A stretch of DNA of 64,000 bases from UBA2241 sp963777895 (lineage in GTDB: Bacteria > Actinomycetota > Thermoleophilia > UBA2241). The notes under the pieces were generated by a model that had not been told where the DNA came from, made no database searches, and saw only the letters and a list, made by a program, of their open reading frames with translations. The stretch covers positions 806,001 through 870,000 of the forward strand of contig CAVZSF010000005.1 of the NCBI GenBank assembly GCA_963777895.1. The letters are read 5' to 3'. Position 1 is the stretch's first letter, and each line of letters opens with the position of its first letter. The translations under genes and the position numbers were made by a program. Shown here piece by piece: positions 8,861 to 17,111 of the stretch.

Positions 8861-9262
8861 TCAGCCGGCTGCCGGCAGCGCGCTGACGATGACCCGCCGC
8901 CGCCGCGGGCCGTCGAACTCGGCGAAGTAGACGCCCTGCCAGGTGCCGAGCTGCAGCCGGCCGTCCTCGACGGGCACGAGCACGCTCGAGCCCATGAGAC
9001 TCGCCTTCGCGTGCGCGTCCGAGTTCCCCTCGCCGTGGGTGAACGGGAGGCTCTCCGGCACCAGCTTGTCGAGCGTCATGCTCAGGTCGGCGCGCACCGA
9101 CGGGTCGGCGTTCTCGTTGATGGTCACGCCGGCGGTGGTGTGCGGCACGTAGACCAGGGCGGCGCCTTCCCGCAGGCCGAGCGACCGGCAGGCGTCCGCC
9201 ACTTCGGCCGTGATGTCGACGAACACGACGTGCTCGTGCGTCTGCACTGCGAAGGTCTTCAT
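8861..9262 (-). CDS. yjbQ: YjbQ/UPF0047 family protein
   Basis: A 133-residue protein spanning the whole UPF0047 family, with its hallmark H-T-T-A-G-V-T-I-N-E-N-A-D-P and H-G-E-G-N-S-D-A-H-A-K-A segments and the terminal W-Q-G-V-Y-F-A-E-F-D-G-P-R-R-R. Members form trimers with a histidine-rich metal site, and some have weak thiamine-phosphate-synthase activity; the physiological role is unsettled. The PHP gene upstream on the same strand ends 12 bases before this ATG, suggesting a two-gene operon. Confidence 0.93.
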   Translation of the reverse strand: MKTFAVQTHEHVVFVDITAEVADACRSLGLREGAALVYVPHTTAGVTINENADPSVRADLSMTLDKLVPESLPFTHGEGNSDAHAKASLMGSSVLVPVEDGRLQLGTWQGVYFAEFDGPRRRRVIVSALPAAG

Positions 9263-9273
9263 GCCGCGTCCTC

Positions 9274-9927
9274 TCAGAAGAGGCCGAAGCGGCGGCGGCG
9301 GCCGCCGGGCTGGGCTCTGTGGGGCGTGGTCTCCCTGGCCCTGAGAGCGGCCACCACGTCTGCCGTCGACCGGACGGGGGACGGGAACTCGGTGTAGCAG
9401 CACATGATCTCGTCGGGGCTGTGGGCGTCGCTTCCGCCGGTGCGCGCCACCCCGAGCTGGGCCGCGATCTCCTCGGCCGTCTTCACGAAGCGATCGCCGA
9501 GCCAGCTGCCGTTGTAGACCTCGACGGCATCGACGATGCCGGCGGCAAGCCGCTCAAGGCCCGGGTAGTACGACGAACGGCTGCGTCCGCCGCCGGCCCC
9601 GGGATGTACCCATACGACGGCGGCGTCCTTCGCCACCTCCTCGGGCCGCGGCGCCTCCTGCACGTCCTGAAAGGTCGCGAGGTAGTCCAGGTCCGGGGAG
9701 AAGACGACGAAGTCGCCGAAGAGGGTGGAGATCTCGACGCCGTGGATCAGCAGGACGCCTTCCGCGGCCAGCGCGCCTTCGAGCTTGCGGTTGTCGCCCA
9801 CGTCGCCGTGGTTCGTCAGGGCGACGGCCTCGACCTCGTGGTCGGCGCACCAGGCGATGTAGTCGCGGTAGCTGATGGACGAGCAGGTCGAGGCCGGATA
9901 GGTGTGCGTGTGCAAGTCGACGTTCAC
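9274..9927 (-). CDS. PHP-domain metal-dependent phosphoesterase
   Basis: A 217-residue stand-alone PHP protein. Motifs in order: V-D-L-H-T-H-T at the N terminus, L-T-N-H-G, H-G-V-E-I-S, V-H-P-G-A, and G-G-S-D-A-H near residue 180. GTG at 9927 puts the first motif at residues 3-8, which is usual for the family. Substrate unknown; relatives hydrolyse small phosphomonoesters or nucleotides. It diverges from the DUF4388 gene with only 28 bases between the start codons, so both promoters must overlap. Confidence 0.85.
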   Translation of the reverse strand: MNVDLHTHTYPASTCSSISYRDYIAWCADHEVEAVALTNHGDVGDNRKLEGALAAEGVLLIHGVEISTLFGDFVVFSPDLDYLATFQDVQEAPRPEEVAKDAAVVWVHPGAGGGRSRSSYYPGLERLAAGIVDAVEVYNGSWLGDRFVKTAEEIAAQLGVARTGGSDAHSPDEIMCCYTEFPSPVRSTADVVAALRARETTPHRAQPGGRRRRFGLF

Positions 9928-9955
9928 AGCGGGCGAGTATACACTCGGGCCACTC

Positions 9956-10864
9956 ATGCAAGGCACGCTTGACACCTTCAGCGTCGTCGAGATCCTCCAG
10001 ATGTTGGGCAAGGCGCGCCGCTCGGGCACCCTGCACATCGAGTGCCCGAACCGTCAGATCGACGTCCATTTCGTGACCGGACGCATCGCCGAGACGCGGG
10101 ACTCGACGCGGGTCTTCACCGACACGGTGCTCGGCAGCCAGCTTCTCAAGAGAGCCCTCGTCAACGAGGCGCAGCTCGGCGAGGCGCTGGCGGCCCAGGA
10201 GAAGAACCCCCGCCCGCTGGGAACGCTGCTCGTCCAGCGCGGCCACCTGCACGAGCGCGACCTGCGCGAGGTCCTCTCGCGTCAGGTCGCGAACACCCTC
10301 GTGGCCGCCAAGGTCGAGACGTCCGGCACCTTCATGTTCGTCGCCGACCCCCACCCGAAGCCCGTCGACTTCGTGACGATCGATACCCACGCCGTCCTCA
10401 TGGACATCTCGTCGCTCGGCGGAGAGTACTGCCTGGCGATCGAGGTGCTCGGACAGGCCAACACGGTCCTCGTGCGCAACCGCGACTACGAGTCGCTGCC
10501 ACGGCACTCGATGACGATGGGGCGCGACGAGTTCTACGTGCTCTCGCAGGTGGACGACCACCGCACGGTGCACGAGATCACGGCCGCCGCCGCCCTCGAG
10601 GAGATCACCGTCGTGAGCATCCTCGGCAAGCTCGCCGAAGCCGGCGTGCTCCTCGTCAAGGCCGAGAAGCAGACGCGCGCCGAGGCCGACACCGAACTCC
10701 AGGCGCATCGCGACAGCGTCTGGGCCGAGGTGAGCACCCTGCTCGACGGGCTGACCGAAGACGACGGTGGGGAGGTCCAGCCCGCGGCCAGCGTCCTTGA
10801 CGAGGTGGACGACGGCGAGCTGGACGTCGAGGTCATCGACTGGAGCAAGCTGACGCGAGAGTGA
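9956..10864 (+). CDS. DUF4388 domain protein
   Basis: A 302-residue soluble protein beginning with a DUF4388/PATAN domain (G-T-L-D-T-F-S-V-V-E-I-L-Q-M-L at the N terminus, then S-G-T-L-H-I-E). The family is found with response-regulator and gliding/chemosensory systems and is thought to mediate protein interactions. The middle resembles a MshEN-like N-terminal helix bundle (L-G-T-L-L-V-Q-R-G-H-L), and the C terminus is acidic. No catalytic residues are evident. It ends in TGA. Confidence 0.75.
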   Translation: MQGTLDTFSVVEILQMLGKARRSGTLHIECPNRQIDVHFVTGRIAETRDSTRVFTDTVLGSQLLKRALVNEAQLGEALAAQEKNPRPLGTLLVQRGHLHERDLREVLSRQVANTLVAAKVETSGTFMFVADPHPKPVDFVTIDTHAVLMDISSLGGEYCLAIEVLGQANTVLVRNRDYESLPRHSMTMGRDEFYVLSQVDDHRTVHEITAAAALEEITVVSILGKLAEAGVLLVKAEKQTRAEADTELQAHRDSVWAEVSTLLDGLTEDDGGEVQPAASVLDEVDDGELDVEVIDWSKLTRE

Positions 10865-10885
10865 GGCCGGCCAGGCCGGCCGGGG

Positions 10886-12253
10886 CTATGCCCCGACGGG
10901 CGGCGCCGGCCTCGCCAGTCGCTGCTTCGTCACCTTCGCCGCCTGCTCGATCACCGCGAGACTCTGGTCCACTTCGGCTTGGGTGTGCGCCGTGCTCGAG
11001 AACCAGCGTTCGTGCCAGCCGTTGTGGAAGTACACCCCTCGCGCCTGGCACTCCGCCTGGAACCGCTCGTAGAAGGCGGTGTCGTTCTCTGCGGAGCGAC
11101 GGACCCGCGTCACCGGTCCTTCCAGGCCGAAGTAGACCTGCCACATCGGGCCGGCATGCTGCACCGTCGCGGGCACACCCTGCTCGGCGAAGATCGCCGT
11201 CATGCCGTCGATCATGGCGGCGGCGATCGTCTCCAGATGGCCGTACACGGCCTCGCGTTCGCCGATGAGGATGTCGAGCGTCGCATCCATGCCGGCCAGG
11301 ACCATGGGGTTGCCGCTGTACGTGCCGCCGTGGAAGACGCTGTCGTCGGCCTCCAGATCCATGAGTTCGCGGCGCGCCCCGAAGGCGGCCGCGCCGGGCG
11401 TCCCTCCACCGATCGCCTTGCCCCACGTGGTGATGTCGGCGGTCACGCCGTAGCGCTCCTGGGCGCCGCCGAGCGCCAGCCGGAAGCCGGTGATGACCTC
11501 GTCGAAGATCAGCAGCACCTCGTTGTCGTCACAGATCTGCCGCATGCCGTCGAGGAAGCCGGGGACGGGAGGGATCACTCCGCTGCTCCCCAGGACCGGC
11601 TCCGCGATCACGGCGGCCAGCTCATGGCGGTGATCGCGCACGAGCCGCTCGAGCCCGTCGAGGTCATTGAACGTGCCCGTCAGGATGGTCTCCTCGATGA
11701 CCCGGGGGATGCCGCCGCCGAACCGGGTGGTGTAGGGCGCCCGCTCCGGGCCGTCGGGCTCGAAGGAGACGGCGTGCGCGTCAAGGAAGCCGTGATAGCC
11801 GCCCTCGAACTTGAGGATCTTGTCCTTGCCGGTATAGGCGCGCGCCAGCCGCATGGCGGCCTGGGTCGCCTCGGAGCCGGAGTTGGCGAACCTGACCTGG
11901 TCGACCCCGGGCACGGCCTGCACGATCTTACGCGCCACCTCGTAGTCGAGCTCGTGGGGGAAGGTGTAGAGCATGCCGTGCTCTGCGATCTGCCGCGTGA
12001 TGCGGTCGATCACGGGCTTGGGCCGGTGTCCGAAGATCATGGGGCCGTAGCCCAGGCACCAGTCGATGTAGCTGTTGCCGTCGACGTCCGTGAAGCGCGG
12101 CCCCTGGCCGCCGGCCATGACGATGGGGCGGGTGTTCGAGAGGCGGGCGTAGCTCGACTCACCCCCGGCGACGACCTCCTTGCAGCGGGCGAAGACCTCC
12201 TGCGTGCGCTTCAGTCGGCTGTCGTCGATCAGCTTGTCGGCCATGCCGGTCAC
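10886..12253 (-). CDS. Class-III aminotransferase of the glutamate-1-semialdehyde 2,1-aminomutase type (copy 1)
   Basis: A 455-residue PLP enzyme. Recognisable are S-G-S-E-A-T (phosphate binding), F-D-E-V-I-T-G-F-R, and T-T-W-G-K-A-I-G-G-G with the Schiff-base lysine near residue 275, all as in HemL. It could make 5-aminolevulinate for haem and corrinoids or be one of the many HemL-like aminotransferases acting on other amino acids; the adjacent second copy makes at least one such specialised role likely. GTG at 12253 has AAAGGA a few bases upstream; ATG at 12244 is an alternative. It ends in TAG. Confidence 0.8.
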   Translation of the reverse strand: MTGMADKLIDDSRLKRTQEVFARCKEVVAGGESSYARLSNTRPIVMAGGQGPRFTDVDGNSYIDWCLGYGPMIFGHRPKPVIDRITRQIAEHGMLYTFPHELDYEVARKIVQAVPGVDQVRFANSGSEATQAAMRLARAYTGKDKILKFEGGYHGFLDAHAVSFEPDGPERAPYTTRFGGGIPRVIEETILTGTFNDLDGLERLVRDHRHELAAVIAEPVLGSSGVIPPVPGFLDGMRQICDDNEVLLIFDEVITGFRLALGGAQERYGVTADITTWGKAIGGGTPGAAAFGARRELMDLEADDSVFHGGTYSGNPMVLAGMDATLDILIGEREAVYGHLETIAAAMIDGMTAIFAEQGVPATVQHAGPMWQVYFGLEGPVTRVRRSAENDTAFYERFQAECQARGVYFHNGWHERWFSSTAHTQAEVDQSLAVIEQAAKVTKQRLARPAPPVGA

Positions 12254-12336
12254 CGCGTCCTTTCGTCGGGGGCGGGTGCGGGAAGCCTACCATCGGGGCC
12301 GCCCACGCCGTAGGGGCGGGTGGGGCGGTGGCCGGC

Positions 12337-12419
12337 GGTGAGCGGCCGCCGGGAACGACGAAGGCGGCGCCGGCCAGTAGCCGGCGCCGCCTTCGTGACT
12401 ACTCCGGCGGCCGCTCACC
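12337..12419 (-). terminator. Nested inverted repeats between the two aminotransferase genes
   Basis: An outer perfect 16-bp pair (12337-12352 with 12404-12419) encloses an inner perfect 16-bp hairpin (12359-12374 with 12380-12395, loop CAGTA). It sits just past the stop of the 12441-13820 minus-strand gene, so it should terminate that transcript. The double stem is unusually elaborate for a terminator. Confidence 0.7.
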
Positions 12420-12440
12420 CAGCCGCCGTCATGCCGTGCC

Positions 12441-13820
12441 TCAGGCGGTCACGTCGCGGACGAGGTCCTCGAACGCGCTGATGTAGAGGTCGATGTCGGC
12501 GTCGGTGTGGCTGATGGACAGCGTCCACTCCTCCTCGCGGCCGGGGGCGATGATGATGCCGCGGTTGAAGTTGTAGAGCCACGCCAGGGCGACGAGCTCG
12601 TGGTCCTGGAGCTTGATGAACGACTCGTAGTCGGTGATCTTGTCGCTCGCGAAGTTGACGCAGCCCTTGGACGAGATGCCGACGGTGTAGCCGGGGAAGT
12701 CGTACTTCTTGCAGATCGCGTCACACCCGGCGATAAGCCTGTCGTTCAGGTGGTTCAGGTGCTCGTAGGCGTCGTCGGTCATGACCTTCTCGAAGCTGGC
12801 GCGCGCCGCCGCCATGCCCAAGGGGTTGCCGCTGTACGTGCCGACCTGGAAGACGGTGCCGTCGTTGACGACCGCCATGACCTCGTCGACGCCACCGATG
12901 GCCCCGCACGGCGTACCGCCGGCGAGCGCCTTGCCGAGGGTGACCATGTCCGGCACGACACCGTAGCGCTCGACTGAGCCGCCGCGGGCGGTGCAGATGC
13001 CGACCTTGACGTCGTCGAAGATGAGGACGATGCCATGCTTCTTGGTGAGGGCGCGGACGCCCTCGAGGAAGCCTGGCTCGGGCAGCACGACGCCGAGGTT
13101 CATCATGGCGGCTTCCATGATGACGCAGGCCGGTGGGTTGCCCTCGGCGACCATGCGTTCGATGCGCTTGGTCATGCTCTCGAGGTCGTTGAACGGCACC
13201 GGGATGGTGAGGTCGATCGAGCTCTGCGGGATGCCGGCGCCGTAGCTGAGCGAGGCATAGTTGTCGCGCGGGCCGATCTTGCCGTAGTCGAGGGCGCCGA
13301 TACTGACCATGACGTAGTCGTGATGGCCGTGGTAGGAGCCGAAGATCTTGACGATGGGTTCACGGCCGGTGAAGCCGCGGGCCACGCGGATGGCGTCCAT
13401 TGTGGCCTCGGAGCCCGAGTTCACGAAGCGCCACTTGGGCAGCTTGAAGGCGCCGGCAAGATGCTCGGCCATGATGATGGAGTCTTCGGTCGGCAGGGCG
13501 AACTGCGTACCCAGCGGGGCGCGCTTCTGGATAGCCTCGACGATGGCCGGGTTGCCGTGGCCCTGCACCATGCAGCCGAAGCCGTTGTGGAAGTCGACGA
13601 GCTTCTGCCCGTCGACCGTCCAGATGTGCGGGCCCTTGCCCTGGGTGAAGTACACGGGGTACGGGTCGCGGGCCTGATATGTAGAGGCGACGCCCATCGG
13701 CATGGATTTGATGCCGCGCTGGTAGAGCTCGTAGGACTTCGGCGTCGACTTCTCGAGGCGCTTCTCTTCGCGCTCCGTGAGTTCGGCGACGAGTTTGCGA
13801 TCGATCATCGTTTCTGGCAT
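12441..13820 (-). CDS. Class-III aminotransferase of the glutamate-1-semialdehyde 2,1-aminomutase type (copy 2)
   Basis: A 459-residue PLP enzyme with S-G-S-E-A-T, F-D-D-V-K-V-G and V-T-L-G-K-A-L-A-G-G, the catalytic lysine being in the last. It is homologous to the neighbouring copy but clearly diverged, for example D-D-V-K in place of D-E-V-I, so the two are unlikely to be redundant. ATG at 13820 was chosen over an upstream GTG because AAGGAG lies nine bases before it. Which copy, if either, is the true HemL cannot be decided from sequence alone. Confidence 0.8.
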   Translation of the reverse strand: MPETMIDRKLVAELTEREEKRLEKSTPKSYELYQRGIKSMPMGVASTYQARDPYPVYFTQGKGPHIWTVDGQKLVDFHNGFGCMVQGHGNPAIVEAIQKRAPLGTQFALPTEDSIIMAEHLAGAFKLPKWRFVNSGSEATMDAIRVARGFTGREPIVKIFGSYHGHHDYVMVSIGALDYGKIGPRDNYASLSYGAGIPQSSIDLTIPVPFNDLESMTKRIERMVAEGNPPACVIMEAAMMNLGVVLPEPGFLEGVRALTKKHGIVLIFDDVKVGICTARGGSVERYGVVPDMVTLGKALAGGTPCGAIGGVDEVMAVVNDGTVFQVGTYSGNPLGMAAARASFEKVMTDDAYEHLNHLNDRLIAGCDAICKKYDFPGYTVGISSKGCVNFASDKITDYESFIKLQDHELVALAWLYNFNRGIIIAPGREEEWTLSISHTDADIDLYISAFEDLVRDVTA

Positions 13821-13884
13821 TCCAGTCCACTCCTTCACGCTTTCCCTGACGGCGTGTGCCGGCGGGACTTGGGTCCTCCGTCCG

Positions 13885-13898
13885 TGAGACCGGTCTCA
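13885..13898. promoter_or_regulatory. 14-bp perfect palindrome, candidate operator
   Basis: TGAGACCGGTCTCA is an exact palindrome located 65 bases upstream of the copy-2 aminotransferase start, the usual place for a dimeric repressor site. No regulator gene is adjacent, so the binding protein is unknown. Confidence 0.4.
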
Positions 13899-14224
13899 TG
13901 ACCAGTCACGGTCTTGCATCTCACTTGCCGGCTATCACCTCTCTCGGCGTTTCGCAGGCACGGACCTCATCCCCGGAGAGGTCGTGTGAGGCGATCCCAT
14001 CGCGCGCGTAGGCGCGAGCGGCATTCTATAGGGGTCCACCGCATATGTGTAGGGTTCGGCAACAACTTGGTAGTTTCGGAAGCCGAATCGGAAGCGATGC
14101 CCGACAGGATGCCGTCGAGACGGAGCCTATCAGCCCGGGAACAGGCCCAACCAGCGCGGCGCGACGGCGGACGGTGTCGTCGGCCTTCCGGAGCTGGCTG
14201 GCGCGCTCACCCCGAGACGACAGC
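13899..14224. other. Intergenic stretch without a convincing gene
   Basis: About 325 bases between the aminotransferase upstream region and the cytochrome terminator. Short open frames exist but none has a good ribosome-binding site or protein-like composition. Reading the minus strand, TATAGAAT at about 14025-14032 could be a -10 box for the aminotransferase, but no convincing -35 was found. Confidence 0.4.
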
Positions 14225-14250
14225 GGGGCGGCCCCTGGCGGGGCCGCCCC
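14225..14250 (-). terminator. Terminator hairpin of the multihaem cytochrome gene
   Basis: A perfect 11-bp GC stem (14225-14235 with 14240-14250) with loop TGGC, 46 bases beyond the cytochrome stop codon on the minus strand. Confidence 0.7.
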
Positions 14251-14295
14251 ACGTCCTTGCGGTCCTTAGGTCAGGACCGTTCCTTTGTGCTGTCG

Positions 14296-16719
14296 TCAGG
14301 CCTTGACCACGACCTTGACCACACCGCTGGTGCCCTTCACGTGGTCGGCGTCAGCAGCGAAGACGGCACGGTACCGGAAGGTCCCGGTGGCCGTCAGCTT
14401 CTTGGTCATGTCCCAGATGCCGTTGGGTCCCACGGTGTCGGTCGTCCAGTTCTTCCAGGCTCCAGAGCCCTTCTTGCGCTGGATCTGGACGGTCGCGCCC
14501 TGTGTGAAGCCCATCGGGGCGACGCTGCCCCTGAACCTCACCGAGGAGCCGACCTTGACGCTCGACTTCGACCTCGCGATGGTCACCTTGTAGGCGACGT
14601 TGATCGTGATGGTCTGGACCGAGACGCGCGGCGACCAGGTGTCGTTGCCAACGAACTGCACCTGGTAGGTGCCGTTGCGCTGTGGAGTCACCGTGAAGAG
14701 GTACTCGTCGTTGTCCTCACCGGTCAGGAAGACCTGCTGGATCGGCTGGAAGGCCGAGGCCGAGTTGGCCTTGAACCAGAGGCGGACCTCGCCGCCGAGC
14801 AGCGTCGACATGTCGGCGCCCTCCGGCAACAGGACCATGCCCGAGATCGTCGTCGACTGGCCGTACTTGAGCGTGCCGCTGCCGTACGGTGTCGTGACCA
14901 GCGGGGAGCCGATCGTGACGCTCAGGGTGGTGGACTTGACCGACTTCGCCTGCTCCAGGGCCTTGAGGATCACTGTCCTGGCGTAATCCCAGTTGTGGAT
15001 GCCCCAGCTGCCTTCGGACTCGATGTACTGCCTGTTGGTGAAGGCGCTCTGGAAGGCGAGCTCGCTCGCGCTCCAGTCGGCCTGCGGGATCTCGTTGATG
15101 GCCGCGTTGGCCACCTCGAGCGCCGAGGCGTCGGCAGTGGCCGCATAGCCGAGACGGCCGGCGGCGAGGTTCAGCTCATCGCCGACCTCGGCGTCCCAGG
15201 TCCTCATCTGCGCCTGACGGTTGTCGAGCGTGTCCTGGAGGTAGGACGCGTAGGGATCGCCCTCCTTGGCATGACACTTGCTGCAGGAGGACCTTGGCAT
15301 GGGCCTCACCGCGCCCGCGATGTTGGCGGTCGTGCGAGCCTCCATCGCGACCTCCGGCTCGACGATGGCGAACACGTGGTTCGCGCCCGTCATCGGCACG
15401 GCGTTGCGATCGTAGTCTGTCGGGACCATGTGGCACTGGACGCACGCGCCCTTGTGCACGCTCACCGATCCCTGCGTGACGCCGATGGCGCCGGTGCCGT
15501 CCATCATCTCCTTCATCGGGTGATGGACCGCGCTGCCCGGCGTCGCCACGCCACCTTCGCCGAGTTCGGCGTTGTGGCACTCCACGCAGAGCTCCTGACG
15601 GGTTGCCGTCAGCTGAGGATTGCGCTCCTCGTTGAACACCGAGTTCTGCTCGCCCGGCGTGTGCGGGTCGTGACAGGCCTGGCAGGTCACGCCGTACTTG
15701 GCGTTGGCGATGGTGGGCAGGGTCTTCGGATCGGTCGGGTTCTCCGCGTTCCACTCCTGGGTCAGGCGGTAGTCGGCGGAGTGGCACTCGAGGCAGCTGG
15801 TCAGGAACGGCAAGCGGCCGCCCATGGCTGCGATGAGGCCGTCGAGGGCGTTGGCGTGGGCCTCGATGTGGGTCGCCCCATCCTTCTGATACACCGCTGC
15901 CCATTCGTTGTACTGCTGGGCGCCTTCCTCGTGGCCGCGAGCGCTCCAGGGAAGGAGCTCACCCTTGGCATCCCTGTAGTAGATCATCTGCTGGAAGTCG
16001 TTCACGGGGGGCGTGACGCTGGTGTCCTCCGTGGGCGTCGGGATGTTCAGGAAGTCGGTGATCGGAGAAGGCGACCACGCCGGGGTCGTCGTCGGCAGAC
16101 CCAGCGGGTTGAACGTCCCGATGGTGTACTGCCTGAGCGCCGAGGACCCGTCGTAGTTCTCATACGCGACGGTGCTGTTCGAGTAGCGCGAGTGGCACTG
16201 GCCGCAGATGTCGGCGTTGGCCATGTTCGCGAACGGCACCCTGTGCATCGCGCCGCCCATCAGCGAGTCGCCGGGGTTCTTGCCCCAGTGGCAAGCCGAG
16301 CAGCCGATGAAGTTCTCACTGAAGGCGTCGTCGCCGTCGGTGTTGACCATCGGATACAGGCCTGTGACCGCGTCCGGCACGTGCTTCTGCGGGTCGTAGT
16401 TGCTGGCGTGGCAGCCGGCGCAGCCGGGACCGTCACTGATCGGCCCCTCTCCCGGTGCCTCCTCCACGACCATGGAATGCTGCGTGGCATTCCAGTCCGT
16501 CCAGACATCGAAGATGCCGGGACCGCCCTCATGGCAGGACTGGCAACTGGTGACGTTCTCAGGCCCGCTCGACAGCACGTAGCCGTCGCGATAGCCGTCG
16601 AAGCCCAGCGCGGGAGCCGCGATCACCAGGGCGGCGGCCACGACGAGGGCCAGGATCATCAGACGCTTCGCCATGGTCACCCCCTTGTGTCGATTTACCT
16701 GTACTGGATCCGTTCTCAT
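14296..16719 (-). CDS. Secreted nine-haem cytochrome c with C-terminal Ig-like domains
   Basis: An 807-residue exported protein. A hydrophobic signal segment (L-M-I-L-A-L-V-V-A-A-A-L-V-I-A-A-P-A-L-G) is followed by nine CxxCH haem-attachment motifs (CQSCH, CAGCH, CSACH, CGQCH, CLECH, CQACH, CVECH, CVQCH, CSKCH) within the first two thirds. The last third has no cysteines and reads as two beta-sandwich domains ending in K-V-V-V-K-A. It probably carries electrons outside the membrane. Two starts are possible: ATG 16719, chosen for its near-consensus GGGAGGTGAT, and ATG 16674, which begins nearer the signal peptide. The Ig-like end resembles the small CxxCH protein at 50944-51417. Confidence 0.88.
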   Translation of the reverse strand: MRTDPVQVNRHKGVTMAKRLMILALVVAAALVIAAPALGFDGYRDGYVLSSGPENVTSCQSCHEGGPGIFDVWTDWNATQHSMVVEEAPGEGPISDGPGCAGCHASNYDPQKHVPDAVTGLYPMVNTDGDDAFSENFIGCSACHWGKNPGDSLMGGAMHRVPFANMANADICGQCHSRYSNSTVAYENYDGSSALRQYTIGTFNPLGLPTTTPAWSPSPITDFLNIPTPTEDTSVTPPVNDFQQMIYYRDAKGELLPWSARGHEEGAQQYNEWAAVYQKDGATHIEAHANALDGLIAAMGGRLPFLTSCLECHSADYRLTQEWNAENPTDPKTLPTIANAKYGVTCQACHDPHTPGEQNSVFNEERNPQLTATRQELCVECHNAELGEGGVATPGSAVHHPMKEMMDGTGAIGVTQGSVSVHKGACVQCHMVPTDYDRNAVPMTGANHVFAIVEPEVAMEARTTANIAGAVRPMPRSSCSKCHAKEGDPYASYLQDTLDNRQAQMRTWDAEVGDELNLAAGRLGYAATADASALEVANAAINEIPQADWSASELAFQSAFTNRQYIESEGSWGIHNWDYARTVILKALEQAKSVKSTTLSVTIGSPLVTTPYGSGTLKYGQSTTISGMVLLPEGADMSTLLGGEVRLWFKANSASAFQPIQQVFLTGEDNDEYLFTVTPQRNGTYQVQFVGNDTWSPRVSVQTITINVAYKVTIARSKSSVKVGSSVRFRGSVAPMGFTQGATVQIQRKKGSGAWKNWTTDTVGPNGIWDMTKKLTATGTFRYRAVFAADADHVKGTSGVVKVVVKA

Positions 16720-16761
16720 TCGATCACCTCCCCTCAGCTGTGCGGATCGCTGAAACGACGA

Positions 16762-16790
16762 CAGCTCCCGGCACCAGGTGCCGGGAGCTG
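16762..16790. repeat. Strong inverted repeat upstream of the cytochrome gene
   Basis: Fourteen bases (16762-16775) pair perfectly with 16777-16790 around a single base, in the presumed 5' leader of the cytochrome gene, 43 bases before its start. It could be an operator or attenuator, or the end of an upstream transcript. No known riboswitch consensus was recognised around it. Confidence 0.5.
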
Positions 16791-17111
16791 AGATCGACGT
16801 GATGACCACACGCGGTCGAGGCGGAAGGCCGACCGCTCTGCCTTTAGCATCGATGTGACTGGCTCCATCCCCGTCCCCGTGTAGCGCCGCTCCCCCTCAG
16901 GAGACGGCGTGTGCGCAGTTATATGGGATTGTGAGCGTGTACGCAATCCTTACCGTTCCGGCAGGGATGCGCTCGCAGTCAAGACTCCCACGCACGTCGC
17001 TCGGGCATTCTCCACCGCTCGGGGTCGGGCGTACAGTGCGGCGCCGTTGAGGCCCGTGATGCGACCGACCGCGGAGGCCGGGAGGCGCAGTGGTAGCCGG
17101 GACTCGGGAGG
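16791..17111. other. Intergenic stretch without a visible gene
   Basis: About 320 bases between the divergent cytochrome leader and the stop of the AI-2E family gene. No open frame with a ribosome-binding site and no RNA fold was recognised. It must contain the cytochrome promoter, but no clear -35/-10 pair was seen. Confidence 0.4.

Noticed and set aside
14257..16791. Plus-strand open frame opposite the nine-haem cytochrome
   Set aside because: The minus strand has a signal peptide and nine haem motifs; the plus-strand product is only a low-complexity shadow.
16675..16860. Riboswitch in the cytochrome leader
   Set aside because: I compared the leader with c-di-GMP and similar consensus features by eye and found no matching core, only a simple strong hairpin.
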